From Pseudomonas sp. SL4(2022) (GTDB taxonomy: Bacteria; Pseudomonadota; Gammaproteobacteria; Pseudomonadales; Pseudomonadaceae), in the NCBI RefSeq assembly GCF_026625725.1, contig NZ_CP113060.1, forward strand, positions 2,672,001-2,736,000: 64,000 nucleotides of DNA, read 5' to 3'. Made by a program: the position numbers and the translations under genes. Below, piece after piece: positions 8,418 to 16,742 of the stretch (position 1 is the stretch's first letter; each line of letters starts with the position of its first letter). The notes under the pieces were generated by a model. The model had not been told where the DNA came from. It did not search any database and saw only the letters and a list, made by a program, of their open reading frames with translations.

Positions 8418-10481
8418 TCAGAGCGTCGCCGGATTGGCAGTGTTGTTCAGGCGTCGTGCCTGCTTCAGATAGGCTGTTAATTCCCGTGCAGGCAATGGCT
8501 TGCTGTACAGATATCCCTGACCCTCGTTGCAACCTTGAGCCATGATATAAGCCTCTTGCTCAACAGTTTCGACACCTTCGGCGATGACTTGCATGCCCAG
8601 GCTTTTGCCCAATTGAATGATGGCGCGCACGATGGTGGCATCGTCCTCATCATCCAGGAGGTCTTGTACGAAACTTTTGTCGATCTTGATCTTGTCCAGG
8701 GGCAGGCTCTTCAGGTAACTCAGTGAAGAATAGCCAGTGCCGAAGTCATCAATCGCGATCAGCGCGCCGGAGCGGCGCAAGCTGAGCAGGTGCTGGGCGG
8801 CGGTGTTGATGTCTTCCATCAGGCCGGTTTCGGTAACTTCCAGCTCAAGGCTGCGCAGTGGCAATCGGTAGACCTGCATCAGGTTGTTCACGACCCGTGG
8901 CAGCTCTGCGTGGTGCAGTTGCACAGTGGAGAGGTTGACTGCCATACGCAGCTCGGTGAAGCCCTGGTCATGCCACTCGCGCAGTTGGCGGCAGGTCTGG
9001 TCGAGAATCCATTCGCCAATCGGGATGATGGTGCCATTTTGTTCGGCAAGCGGGATAAACAGATCCGGCGGCACAAAACCATGCTGCGGATGCTGCCAGC
9101 GCAGCAGCGCTTCGACGCCGACCACGCTGTGGTCGCGGTAGTCGACCTGCGGTTGGTAGACCAGGTGCAGTTGATTCAAGGCCAGGGCGTCACGCAGGTC
9201 TTTTTCCAGTTCGCGACGGCGGCGCATTTCGCTGTCGACGCTGGCGATGTAGAACTGGTAGCGGTTGCGTGAACGACTCTTGGCCAGGGTCATGGTCTGT
9301 TCGGCTTTCTGCAGCAGTTTTTCGGTGCTGTCACCGTCTTCCGGGAACAGCGTAATGCCGATGGTCGCGCGCAGGCGAACTTGCTGCTGGTCGAGCATAA
9401 ACGGGTTATCGAGGTCGTCGAGTACGCTCTGCGCCAGTTCGGCGGCTTCGTAAGGCTGTTCGATATCTGCCTGCACCAGCGCGAATTGGTCACCCCCCAA
9501 ACGTGCCAGCGCACCAAGGCGGCCACTGTGGCTGCGCAGGCGGTCGGACAGTGCCAGCAGCAGCTGGTCGCCGGTCTGGTAGCTGAATTGTTCGTTGATG
9601 CCCTTAAAGTCATCCAGGCCGACGCAAAGCACGGCGACGCGGCGCTGCAGGCGGCCAGCATCTTCAAGAATCTGGTCGAGTTGTTGCTGCAGCTGCTGAC
9701 GGTTCGGCAGACCGGTGAGGAAATCATACTGAGCCATGCGCAGCAGGCTGTTTTCCGCTTCGCGGCGCAGGTTGGTGTTGCGTTCGATGGAGGAGAGCAG
9801 CTGGTTGGCGGTATTGATCCACAAGCCCAGCTCGTTCTTTTCGTTGCCCTTGAGCATGGGCAGCTTGTGTTCGCTGGGGCGATCCGGGTTGATATTGGTC
9901 AGGTGCTCAATGATCTTCGACAGCGGCTTGGTCAGCAGCCAGTGGTAGACCAGATACAGCACCAAACCCATGGCGAGGGCGCGCAGCACGCCAGAAATAA
10001 AGATGATGATCGAGTTGGTGACAAAGCTCTCGCCGTAGGGGGCTGTGTCGAGAGTGATGCTGAGGTCGCCGTAGTACTCGCTGTAGGGGCCGCGGCCGAC
10101 CAGCTGGGTGGTGAAATTCTGTTCCTTGCCGAGGATCGGATCGGTCAACCAGCGGGTGGGGATATCAACCTGTTCGCGGGCCTTCTCCGCCAGCATTGGC
10201 TCATTGGGGTGGCCGATGGCGGCCATGCGCACTGACTCGTGCTGGAACAGACCTTCGATGACTTGCATACCCATTTCCCGGTCGAGACTGTAGACCGCCT
10301 GGGTGGAAGGATCACGGAACATGCCGAGGATGCGGTGCGCGTCGTTTGCGACGGCCTGACGTGTCTTGTACACGTCGAAAACGATCTGCGCACAACTCAA
10401 GACCACGCCGACGATGAGTGCAGAGAGCAGCACCACACGAAGCAACTTAAGTGACAAGCTGTTTTTGAGTTCCAGCTTCAA
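8418..10481 (-). CDS. bifA: Cyclic-di-GMP phosphodiesterase BifA (GGDQF-EAL)
   Basis: A 687-residue inner-membrane protein, the same length as P. aeruginosa BifA as I recall it. It has two membrane segments (about residues 11-33 and 150-175) around a periplasmic region, a degenerate cyclase domain with GGDQF (about residues 326-330) and an EAL phosphodiesterase domain (VEALLRW at about 455; DDFGTGYSS intact). The GGDQF domain lacks the RxxD inhibitory site: the aligned residues are RLGA. BifA lowers c-di-GMP and so favours swarming over biofilm; the degenerate cyclase half is thought to be regulatory. The start is a TTG (10481) with AAGGA 8 bases upstream, and the protein reads MKLELKNSLS from there, matching known BifA N-termini. 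It diverges from the ammonium channel gene. Confidence 0.95.
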   Translation of the reverse strand: MKLELKNSLSLKLLRVVLLSALIVGVVLSCAQIVFDVYKTRQAVANDAHRILGMFRDPSTQAVYSLDREMGMQVIEGLFQHESVRMAAIGHPNEPMLAEKAREQVDIPTRWLTDPILGKEQNFTTQLVGRGPYSEYYGDLSITLDTAPYGESFVTNSIIIFISGVLRALAMGLVLYLVYHWLLTKPLSKIIEHLTNINPDRPSEHKLPMLKGNEKNELGLWINTANQLLSSIERNTNLRREAENSLLRMAQYDFLTGLPNRQQLQQQLDQILEDAGRLQRRVAVLCVGLDDFKGINEQFSYQTGDQLLLALSDRLRSHSGRLGALARLGGDQFALVQADIEQPYEAAELAQSVLDDLDNPFMLDQQQVRLRATIGITLFPEDGDSTEKLLQKAEQTMTLAKSRSRNRYQFYIASVDSEMRRRRELEKDLRDALALNQLHLVYQPQVDYRDHSVVGVEALLRWQHPQHGFVPPDLFIPLAEQNGTIIPIGEWILDQTCRQLREWHDQGFTELRMAVNLSTVQLHHAELPRVVNNLMQVYRLPLRSLELEVTETGLMEDINTAAQHLLSLRRSGALIAIDDFGTGYSSLSYLKSLPLDKIKIDKSFVQDLLDDEDDATIVRAIIQLGKSLGMQVIAEGVETVEQEAYIMAQGCNEGQGYLYSKPLPARELTAYLKQARRLNNTANPATL

Positions 10482-10628
10482 GTGACGGTTCCTTGTTAGA
10501 GGCCTTTGGCGTCAGACGCTAGTGAGTATTGGCAAAGTCGCGCTTGCAGTCAAAGGGCCATTATCAAAGTTTGTCGAACAAACTTTTGTGTCGTGATGGC
10601 GCGGATGCTAGCGGACATAAGAGTAAGT

Positions 10629-10645
10629 TGCACTGTCTCGGTGCA
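10629..10645 (+). promoter_or_regulatory. NtrC-binding site upstream of amt
   Basis: TGCACTGTCTCGGTGCA is a 17-base dyad matching the NtrC enhancer consensus (TGCAC-N5/6-GGTGCA). It lies 42 bases upstream of the sigma-54 promoter elements. This points to induction of the ammonium channel under nitrogen limitation. Confidence 0.8.
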
Positions 10646-10686
10646 TGCGCTGTGCTGCTGCGGCTTGCCAGCTACTCGTTTTTTCT

Positions 10687-10702
10687 TGGCATGAGAGTTG
10701 CC
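10687..10702 (+). promoter_or_regulatory. Sigma-54 promoter of amt
   Basis: TTGGCATGAGAGTTGC has the GG-N10-GC spacing of -24/-12 elements and matches TGGCAY-N5-TTGC. Transcription would begin near 10713, and the amt start is at 10737. With the NtrC box just upstream, this is a textbook nitrogen-controlled promoter. Confidence 0.8.
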
Positions 10703-10736
10703 ATACCTCCGGCACTCACCGTGCGGGGGATATGCA

Positions 10737-12032
10737 ATGAAAACTCGACTGTCAGGAATAGCTGCGTTTGCGGTATCGCCACTGGCTCAGGCGGCCAGCG
10801 ATGATGCGATCAATACGGCCTGGTTGGTGCTGGCCAGCGTGTTGGTGTTTTTCATGCAGGCTGGCTTTGCCTTGCTGGAAAGCGGAATGTCGCGGGCGAA
10901 GAATGCCGTTAACGTGATGATGAAGAACTACATGGACGGTTGCGTCGGCGGCATTACATTCTGGTTGTTCGGTTTCGGTCTGATGTTCGGCAGCAACATC
11001 ACCGGCTGGTTCGGCATGAGTCATTTTGCGCCGCACGATGGCGAGCCCTGGGATTTCACCTTTCTGCTATTTCAGATGATGTTCGCGGCCACGGCTGCAA
11101 CCATCGCCAGTGGCGCCATGGCCGAGCGCACGCGTTACTCGGCCTATTTGATCGGCGCGGTGGTGATCAGCGGGTTTATTTACCCGGTGTTCGGCAGCTG
11201 GGTGTGGAGCGGCATATACGGTGGCCAGGGGTGGTTGGCGGCCCTGGGCTTTATCGACTTTGCCGGCTCCACTGTGGTGCACAGCGTCGGCGCCTGGTGT
11301 GCGCTGGCCGGTATTCTGGTGCTGGGGCCGCGTCTGGGGCGTTTTGCTGCGGACGGTGCGCCGCGCAGCATTCCTGGGCACAACCTAAGCCTGGTCGCGC
11401 TGGGCGGTTTCATCCTTTGGTTTGGCTGGTTTGGCTTTAACGCCGGCAGCAGCCTGGGGATAAATGTCAGCCTCGGGCTGATTGCCCTGAATACCCACCT
11501 GGCGGCGTCGGCCGGAGCACTGGGTGCATTTCTGGCGCAGCGCAGCACCTCCAGCCCGGTGCTGTTGACTACCACGGTGAACGGTTCGCTCGGTGGTTTG
11601 GTCGGCATCACCGCCGGTTGCGCGACGATGTCGCCGCTGTTTGCCCTGCTGACCGGGCTGGTGGCCGGTGGTGTGGTGGTGTTCGGGATGCGCCTGCTGG
11701 AGCGCTGGCAACTGGATGACGTGGTCGGTGCGATACCGGTGCATGGTTTTGCCGGGGTCTGGGGCACGCTGGCGGCTGGGCTGTTCTTCAGTGGCGACCT
11801 GTTCAATTGGTCACGGGTTGGGGTGCAGTTGCTGGGTGCCGGGGTCGCGTTTGTCTGGGCGTTCCCGCTGGCGTTGATGCTTTACCTGTTATTGGCGAAA
11901 ACCCTCGGCCTGCGCACCTCTTCGCAACATGAGCAGCGTGGCCTGGATTATGCCGAACATGCTGAGGTGGGCTATCCCGAGTTCAACCTGGCGGTGACCT
12001 TCGACAGTAACGACCTGCCGAGGAGGGTGTGA
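10737..12032 (+). CDS. amt: Ammonium transporter (Amt family)
   Basis: A 431-residue inner-membrane channel for ammonium/ammonia, with a short signal-like N-terminus (SPLAQAASDD) and about eleven membrane segments. The pore signatures are visible: FMQAGFALLESGMSRAKNAV, DFAGSTVVHSVGAW (the twin-histidine His equivalent to AmtB H168) and PVHGFAGVWGT (the second His, H318). The start at 10737 has GGGGGA about 7 bases upstream; the frame is open for 13 further codons that overlap the promoter. NtrC and sigma-54 sites precede it. The gene is followed after 1 base by an unknown 214-residue protein rather than by glnK, the usual amt partner. Confidence 0.96.
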   Translation: MKTRLSGIAAFAVSPLAQAASDDAINTAWLVLASVLVFFMQAGFALLESGMSRAKNAVNVMMKNYMDGCVGGITFWLFGFGLMFGSNITGWFGMSHFAPHDGEPWDFTFLLFQMMFAATAATIASGAMAERTRYSAYLIGAVVISGFIYPVFGSWVWSGIYGGQGWLAALGFIDFAGSTVVHSVGAWCALAGILVLGPRLGRFAADGAPRSIPGHNLSLVALGGFILWFGWFGFNAGSSLGINVSLGLIALNTHLAASAGALGAFLAQRSTSSPVLLTTTVNGSLGGLVGITAGCATMSPLFALLTGLVAGGVVVFGMRLLERWQLDDVVGAIPVHGFAGVWGTLAAGLFFSGDLFNWSRVGVQLLGAGVAFVWAFPLALMLYLLLAKTLGLRTSSQHEQRGLDYAEHAEVGYPEFNLAVTFDSNDLPRRV

Positions 12033-12033
12033 C

Positions 12034-12678
12034 ATGAGCCTGGCAACTCGCCGACGGGCGATCTACACCGGCCTGGCCGGGCACTTTGCTGAAGACGAAC
12101 TGCTGGCTGTGCTGGCCCTGTGGGAAAACAAATACGCCGACAAACCGCCGTTCGCTCTAAATGAGTTTCTCGGTGAAGTGGCGGCGACCTGCGAGCGCAA
12201 GTTGGAGCGTGCCAAGCTCTACCGCGAGCTGGTGGGGGCGCTAACCGGCCCGTTATCAGCCTTGCTGCCGGACCCGGAACCGCAGTTGCTCAGCTGGCGG
12301 CAGCGGATGGGCGTGGCGGCACCGCTACGGGTCGGCACGGATAGCCAAGCACGGCATACCTTCGAGGCGCTGAGCCGCGTGCTGTTCAATGCGCTCGACG
12401 CCGGGTTGCTGCCACGCCTGCAACATTTCGTTGCGGGTAACCTGAGCAATTTAAGTGGCAGCAATGTGCAGCGCCTGCGCGTGCGGGCCTGGCTGGAGCA
12501 GGGCGCTGAACTGGAACCGGCCGGCCTGGGGCTGGAGCAGCTACGGCAGTTGCTCAACCTGCTGTACATCGGGTTGTGTGAATACCTGGGGCCGGTGGTG
12601 GCTGATCAGCGTCTGACTCATGCGGTGCAGCAGGTCGAGGCGTTGCACCTGGCCTTGGCGCCGCGCAAGCTGTTGTAA
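12034..12678 (+). CDS. Unknown protein paired with the ammonium transporter
   Basis: A 214-residue, mostly helical, soluble protein with no signal or membrane segment. I do not recognise a domain. It begins with MSLATRRRAIYTGLAG, is Leu/Ala/Arg-rich and has two Leu-rich stretches near the C-terminus (GLEQLRQLLNLLYIGLCEYLGP). Its ATG starts one base after the amt stop, with AGGAGG near the end of amt as ribosome site, so translation is probably coupled to amt. A strong terminator follows. A role in ammonium uptake or its control is suggested only by this pairing. It is not a PII protein: there is no T-loop signature. Confidence 0.8.
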   Translation: MSLATRRRAIYTGLAGHFAEDELLAVLALWENKYADKPPFALNEFLGEVAATCERKLERAKLYRELVGALTGPLSALLPDPEPQLLSWRQRMGVAAPLRVGTDSQARHTFEALSRVLFNALDAGLLPRLQHFVAGNLSNLSGSNVQRLRVRAWLEQGAELEPAGLGLEQLRQLLNLLYIGLCEYLGPVVADQRLTHAVQQVEALHLALAPRKLL

Positions 12679-12695
12679 ACCGCTGGTGCAGAAAA

Positions 12696-12726
12696 CAAGA
12701 AACCCGGCACAGGGCCGGGTTTCTTG
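12696..12726 (+). terminator. Bidirectional terminator between the amt operon and sodB
   Basis: A perfect 12-base stem (CAAGAAACCCGG / CCGGGTTTCTTG) encloses a 7-base loop. It lies between two convergent genes, 17 bases after the upstream stop and 18 bases from the sodB stop. T-rich arms on both strands suit termination in both directions. Confidence 0.85.
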
Positions 12727-12744
12727 TTATTCGGGAGCGCTGAC

Positions 12745-13326
12745 TTAGGCGGCGTAGTTTTTCGCTACGAAGTCCCAGTTGACCAGGTTCCAGAACGCCT
12801 CAACATACTTCGGACGCAGGTTGCGGTAGTCGATGTAGTAGGCGTGCTCCCAGACGTCGCAGGTCAGCAGCGGGGTGTCGCCGCTGGTCAGCGGGCAGCC
12901 GGCGCCGATGGTGCTGGCCAGGGCCAGAGAACCGTCAGCCTTCTTCACCAGCCAGCCCCAGCCGGAACCGAAGGTGCCGATGGAAACCTTGCTGAATTCT
13001 TCCTTGAACTTGTCGAAGGAACCGAAGGCTGCGTTGATGGCGTCAGCCAGAGCACCTGTCGGTTGGCCACCGGCGTTAGGCGCCAGGCAGTTCCAGTAGA
13101 AGGTGTGGTTCCAGACCTGAGCGGCGTTGTTGAAGATGCCGCCGGACGAAGTCTTGACGATTTCTTCCAGGGTTTTGCCTTCGAACTCGGTGCCTGGAAC
13201 CAGGTTGTTCAGGTTCACGACATAGGTGTTGTGGTGCTTGTCGTGGTGGAATTCCAAGGTTTCCTTGGAAATATGCGGCTGCAGGGCGTCATGTGCGTAA
13301 GGCAGCGGCGGCAATTCGAAAGCCAT
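12745..13326 (-). CDS. sodB: Superoxide dismutase, iron type
   Basis: A 193-residue cytoplasmic Fe-superoxide dismutase. Metal ligands are visible: His in EFHHDKHH, His in [10 protein letters not shown], and Asp and His in [13 protein letters not shown]. The Gln in NNAAQVWNH and the [13 protein letters not shown] segment are typical of the iron rather than manganese form. The start has AGGAG 8 bases upstream. It stands alone, facing the amt operon across a shared terminator. Confidence 0.98.
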   Translation of the reverse strand: MAFELPPLPYAHDALQPHISKETLEFHHDKHHNTYVVNLNNLVPGTEFEGKTLEEIVKTSSGGIFNNAAQVWNHTFYWNCLAPNAGGQPTGALADAINAAFGSFDKFKEEFSKVSIGTFGSGWGWLVKKADGSLALASTIGAGCPLTSGDTPLLTCDVWEHAYYIDYRNLRPKYVEAFWNLVNWDFVAKNYAA

Positions 13327-13513
13327 GGTTTATCTCCTAATCAGGTCAGGTGCGGTGTGCGCGAAGCCGATCACGGGCGGCCATCTCAGCGGCGTGAGTT
13401 ATCTCTTTGCGCCGCAAGCCCTGAATCATAGCACTGGCCCTACGGCTTAAACACGCGGCAACTGTGTGGAAAACCAACTCGGCGCGCTCTGTGCCGGCGT
13501 GCGGCAATGCTGC

Positions 13514-14125
13514 TCAGCCCAGTTGGCCGCCGCTGAGTAACTGCCAGGCAATGCTGAACATCATCAGGGCTACGCCCAGGTCGATAACCCGCCAGGTGCT
13601 GGGGCGCGCCAGCCAGGGTGCGAGCCAGGCGGCGCCCAGGGCCAGGCAGAAGAACCAGATTAATGATGCGCTGGCCGCACCCAGCGCATAGGCACCCGGT
13701 ACCGGTTGCTGTGCGCCCAGTGAGCCGATCAGCAGTACCGTGTCGAGGTAAACATGCGGGTTGAGCAAGGTCACCGCCAGAGCCGCCAGCAGCACTGCCT
13801 GGCGTGAGCGCGGGCCGCTTTCACTGGCCTGATTCAGTGCTTGTGGGCGGCTGGCACGGATCAGCGCCTGAGTGCCATACCAGAGCAGGAAAGCCGCGCC
13901 GCCCCAGCGGGCGATGCCCAGCAGCAGCGGGCTTTGCGCCAGCACAGCGGCCAGGCCGAACACCCCGGCGGCCACCAGTAGGGCGTCGCAGATTACGCAG
14001 AGCAGCGCCACGGGCAGGTGATGCTCGCGGCGCAGGCTTTGCGCCAGGACAAAGGCGTTTTGTGCGCCGAGGGCGATGATCAGTCCGGCGGCGATCAGTA
14101 ATCCGTTGCTATAGCTTTGCCACAT
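13514..14125 (-). CDS. argO: LysE/ArgO-family arginine exporter
   Basis: A 203-residue membrane protein with about six hydrophobic segments and the LysE-family start (GLIIALGAQNAFVLAQSLRR). It exports basic amino acids, in this context most likely arginine. It lies 5 bases after the stop of the ACT-domain gene, whose end contains its ribosome site (GGAG). The LysR regulator ArgP is encoded divergently, as in enterobacterial argO control. Confidence 0.9.
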   Translation of the reverse strand: MWQSYSNGLLIAAGLIIALGAQNAFVLAQSLRREHHLPVALLCVICDALLVAAGVFGLAAVLAQSPLLLGIARWGGAAFLLWYGTQALIRASRPQALNQASESGPRSRQAVLLAALAVTLLNPHVYLDTVLLIGSLGAQQPVPGAYALGAASASLIWFFCLALGAAWLAPWLARPSTWRVIDLGVALMMFSIAWQLLSGGQLG

Positions 14126-14130
14126 CTCGG

Positions 14131-14532
14131 TTACTCCGCCTGTGCACTGAGTTGTTGCAGAACAGCCTGCGCGCGCGGCCCGTCGGCATGGGCGACGAAC
14201 AGGTGATCGTGGTAGTAGCCGGCGATCACGTTGCAGCTGATCCCGGCTTGCGCCAGAGCGCTGGCGACAGCCGCCGTCAAACCCACGGCTTCGAGAGCCG
14301 AATGCACATGCAGTGTCAGCCAGGCGGCCACATAGCTGTATGGCAGGCGCAGTTGCTCTGCCTGCAGGCGCGGCAGAATCACGCTGAGGCCCTCGGCTTC
14401 CTGAAAACTGCCCAGTGGTTGTATGCCTTGCAGCTGCGTGGCATCGCTCAGGCTACAGAACACGTAAGCACCTTCGTTCAGCTGTGGACTCATGCTGCGC
14501 AGCAAGGTTGTCAGTGAGGTTTCGCCGGCCAT
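14131..14532 (-). CDS. ACT-domain protein, first gene of the argO operon
   Basis: A 133-residue soluble protein with tandem ACT/CASTOR-like halves (LRSMSPQLNEGAYVFCSLSD and the region around GLTAAVASALAQAGISCNVIAGYYHDHLFV). ACT domains bind small ligands, usually amino acids. It is translationally linked to argO and diverges from argP, so an arginine- or lysine-sensing role fits, though no activity is known. Confidence 0.85.
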   Translation of the reverse strand: MAGETSLTTLLRSMSPQLNEGAYVFCSLSDATQLQGIQPLGSFQEAEGLSVILPRLQAEQLRLPYSYVAAWLTLHVHSALEAVGLTAAVASALAQAGISCNVIAGYYHDHLFVAHADGPRAQAVLQQLSAQAE

Positions 14533-14631
14533 GCGGATTGCCTTGTTCAGAGTGGTGATGCTGGTCAGTTTGCTGTGGCTGGGTATATAAGAGAAACCAA
14601 TAATCCTGATTGCCCATTAGGAAATCTTATT

Positions 14632-15525
14632 TTGCTCGATTACAAGTTACTCGCCGCCCTGGCTGCGGTTGTGGAGCAGGCTGGTTTCGAACGAGCGGCG
14701 CAGGTACTGGGGCTGTCGCAGTCGGCTGTGTCGCAGCGGATCAAGCTGCTGGAGGCGCGTGTCGGTCAGCCGGTGCTGGTGCGTGCGGTGCCGCCAGCGC
14801 CCACGGAAATCGGCCGGCGTCTACTTAACCATGTGCAGCAGGTGCGTCTGTTGGAACGTGATATTCAGGCGCAGGTGCCGGCACTGGATGAAGGCGGCAT
14901 GCCGGAGCGCCTGCGCATTGCCCTGAATGCGGACAGCCTGGCCACCTGGTGGGCGGCTGCGGTTGGGGTGTTCTGTAGCGAACAGCGCCTGTTGCTGGAC
15001 TTGGTAGTGGAGGATCAGGAGGTCGGTCTCAAGCGCATGCGCGCTGGCGAGGTGGCGGCCTGTGTGTGTGCCAGCGAGCGTCCGGTGGCCGGAGCGCGGG
15101 CCATGCTGCTGGGAGCGATGCGTTACCGGGCGTTGGCCAGCCCGGCCTTTATCGCCCGGCACTTCCCTGATGGGGTAAATGCACAGACGTTGGCCCATGC
15201 GCCGGCCATTGTCTTTGGGCCGGATGATTTGCTGCAGCATCGCTATTTGTCCGGGCTGGGTGTGGAGGGCGGTTTTGCCCACCACTTGTGCCCTTCGTCC
15301 GAGGGCTTTATCCGCCTGGCGTTGGCCGGTTTTGGTTGGGGCCTGATTCCCGAGTTGCAGGTGCAGGGCGAACTGGCGCGCGGAGAACTGGTTGAGCTGC
15401 TCGCCGAGCAGCCGATTGATGTGCCGCTCTACTGGCATCATTGGCGCAATGGTGGCGAGTTGCTTAACCAGTTGACGCAGCACCTGGCGCAGGCTGCAGG
15501 CAAGAGTCTGGTGGCGTTACTGTGA
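14632..15525 (+). CDS. argP: LysR-family regulator ArgP (IciA)
   Basis: A 297-residue regulator with an N-terminal winged helix (LAALAAVVEQAGFERAAQVL, then LSQSAVSQRIKLLEARVGQP) and a C-terminal ligand domain. ArgP activates argO in response to arginine and is repressed by lysine in other bacteria. The start is read as TTG at 14632, giving LDYKLLAAL as in family members, with AGGA 9 bases upstream; the open frame extends 19 codons further without a ribosome site. The intergenic region to the ACT gene (99 bases) must contain the divergent promoters. Confidence 0.92.
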   Translation: MLDYKLLAALAAVVEQAGFERAAQVLGLSQSAVSQRIKLLEARVGQPVLVRAVPPAPTEIGRRLLNHVQQVRLLERDIQAQVPALDEGGMPERLRIALNADSLATWWAAAVGVFCSEQRLLLDLVVEDQEVGLKRMRAGEVAACVCASERPVAGARAMLLGAMRYRALASPAFIARHFPDGVNAQTLAHAPAIVFGPDDLLQHRYLSGLGVEGGFAHHLCPSSEGFIRLALAGFGWGLIPELQVQGELARGELVELLAEQPIDVPLYWHHWRNGGELLNQLTQHLAQAAGKSLVALL

Positions 15526-15527
15526 AC

Positions 15528-16583
15528 TCAGGAGCGCTGCACCTTGCCCGAGCCTGGCAGTTGTTCCACGCAACGGGCGCCGAGCAGTCTTGACGGGGTG
15601 AAGTAGCCGCCAGTGCCGCTGTAACTCAGCAAATGCCGCACGGCCAACAAGGTACCGTGCACGGTGACGTCATAGCCATTGGCGGTTTCCAGGCGCGCGG
15701 TTTTTACCTCACCGGCGGCATTACGCACCTCGCCCCACAGCCAGGTGCGTTGACGGGCGCGGCTGGCTTCATCGGGGCCGCTGACGCGTTTTTCGATCAG
15801 TCGCTTGAGCCAGTTCTGCACCGCATCCAGGCCGAGCAGGCCGCGCAGCGGGTCGATCAGTCGCATCACGATGGCGGCCATTGTTGGCGTCGGCAGGTAC
15901 ACCTCGATATTGTCGATGCCGGTGGAGTGGTAGGCGGTGGACACATCGCCCCAGGGGATCGTTACCGCCGGTTTTTCACCGCGACCAAAGTTGATGGTGC
16001 GGCGCTTATAGCCCAGCGGTACATCGGTGATCACGCCTGCGCGGCGCACCTTACCGCCAAACTTCAGGCCTTCCACCGAGGTTTTTGCCGTACCGGGCGA
16101 CAGCCCGCTGCCAGAATCGAAGCCCAGCGCCAGGTGCGTGGCATCGGGCAGGGCCTGGTGCAGACAGGCGGCCAGGCAATCGCTGGGGATGACATCAAAG
16201 CCCACGCCGGGGCAGACCACTACGCCCCGCTCGCGGGCCTGCTGATCCCGCTGGTGAGCGGCTTCGAACACGCTGATCTCGCCAGTAATATCGACATAGT
16301 GGGTGGCGCTGGCCAGGCAGGCGTCGAGCATCGGCGCGCTGGTGGCGGAGAATGGCCCCGCGCAGTGAGCGACCACGGCAACATCCGCCAGGGCTTCCTT
16401 GGCTCGGTCCAGTTGGTGGATATCGAATATCCGGCATTCCAGGCCCAGCAGGCTGCCCAGAGCGTGTACAGCGGCCGGGTTACGCCCTGCCAGAATGGGC
16501 GTGAGGCCCTGGCGCTTGGCTTCGGCGGCCAGCAGGTGGCCGGTGTAACCGTTGGCGCCATAAATCATCCAGTGCGTGGCCAT
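15528..16583 (-). CDS. Saccharopine-dehydrogenase-like NAD(P)-binding oxidoreductase
   Basis: A 351-residue protein with an N-terminal Rossmann motif (IYGANGYTGHLLA, GxxGxxG type) and the architecture of the saccharopine dehydrogenase-like / trans-acting enoyl reductase group. The substrate cannot be told from sequence. Key segments are VAHCAGPFS, DITGEISVF and FDVIPSDCLA. The start ATG has AAAGGA 8 bases upstream. It converges with argP, the stops being only 2 bases apart, with no visible terminator. Confidence 0.88.
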   Translation of the reverse strand: MATHWMIYGANGYTGHLLAAEAKRQGLTPILAGRNPAAVHALGSLLGLECRIFDIHQLDRAKEALADVAVVAHCAGPFSATSAPMLDACLASATHYVDITGEISVFEAAHQRDQQARERGVVVCPGVGFDVIPSDCLAACLHQALPDATHLALGFDSGSGLSPGTAKTSVEGLKFGGKVRRAGVITDVPLGYKRRTINFGRGEKPAVTIPWGDVSTAYHSTGIDNIEVYLPTPTMAAIVMRLIDPLRGLLGLDAVQNWLKRLIEKRVSGPDEASRARQRTWLWGEVRNAAGEVKTARLETANGYDVTVHGTLLAVRHLLSYSGTGGYFTPSRLLGARCVEQLPGSGKVQRS

Positions 16584-16742
16584 CCTGTTTTCCTTTAATA
16601 AGCGGAGGTAGGGGCACAGCTTAGCGGGTGCTGCCGCCTTTGTTGGCCTATCGCAGGGTGTGTGCGGTCGCTGCTATGGCCTGCACTGCCACTGCGCACG
16701 CTGCTAGAGTGGCGCATCGAGCAGGCCAAGCGGGGTGTTGCA

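Noticed and set aside
15633..16598. A 321-codon frame opposite the saccharopine-dehydrogenase-like gene
   Set aside because: Shadow; low-complexity translation without signature.
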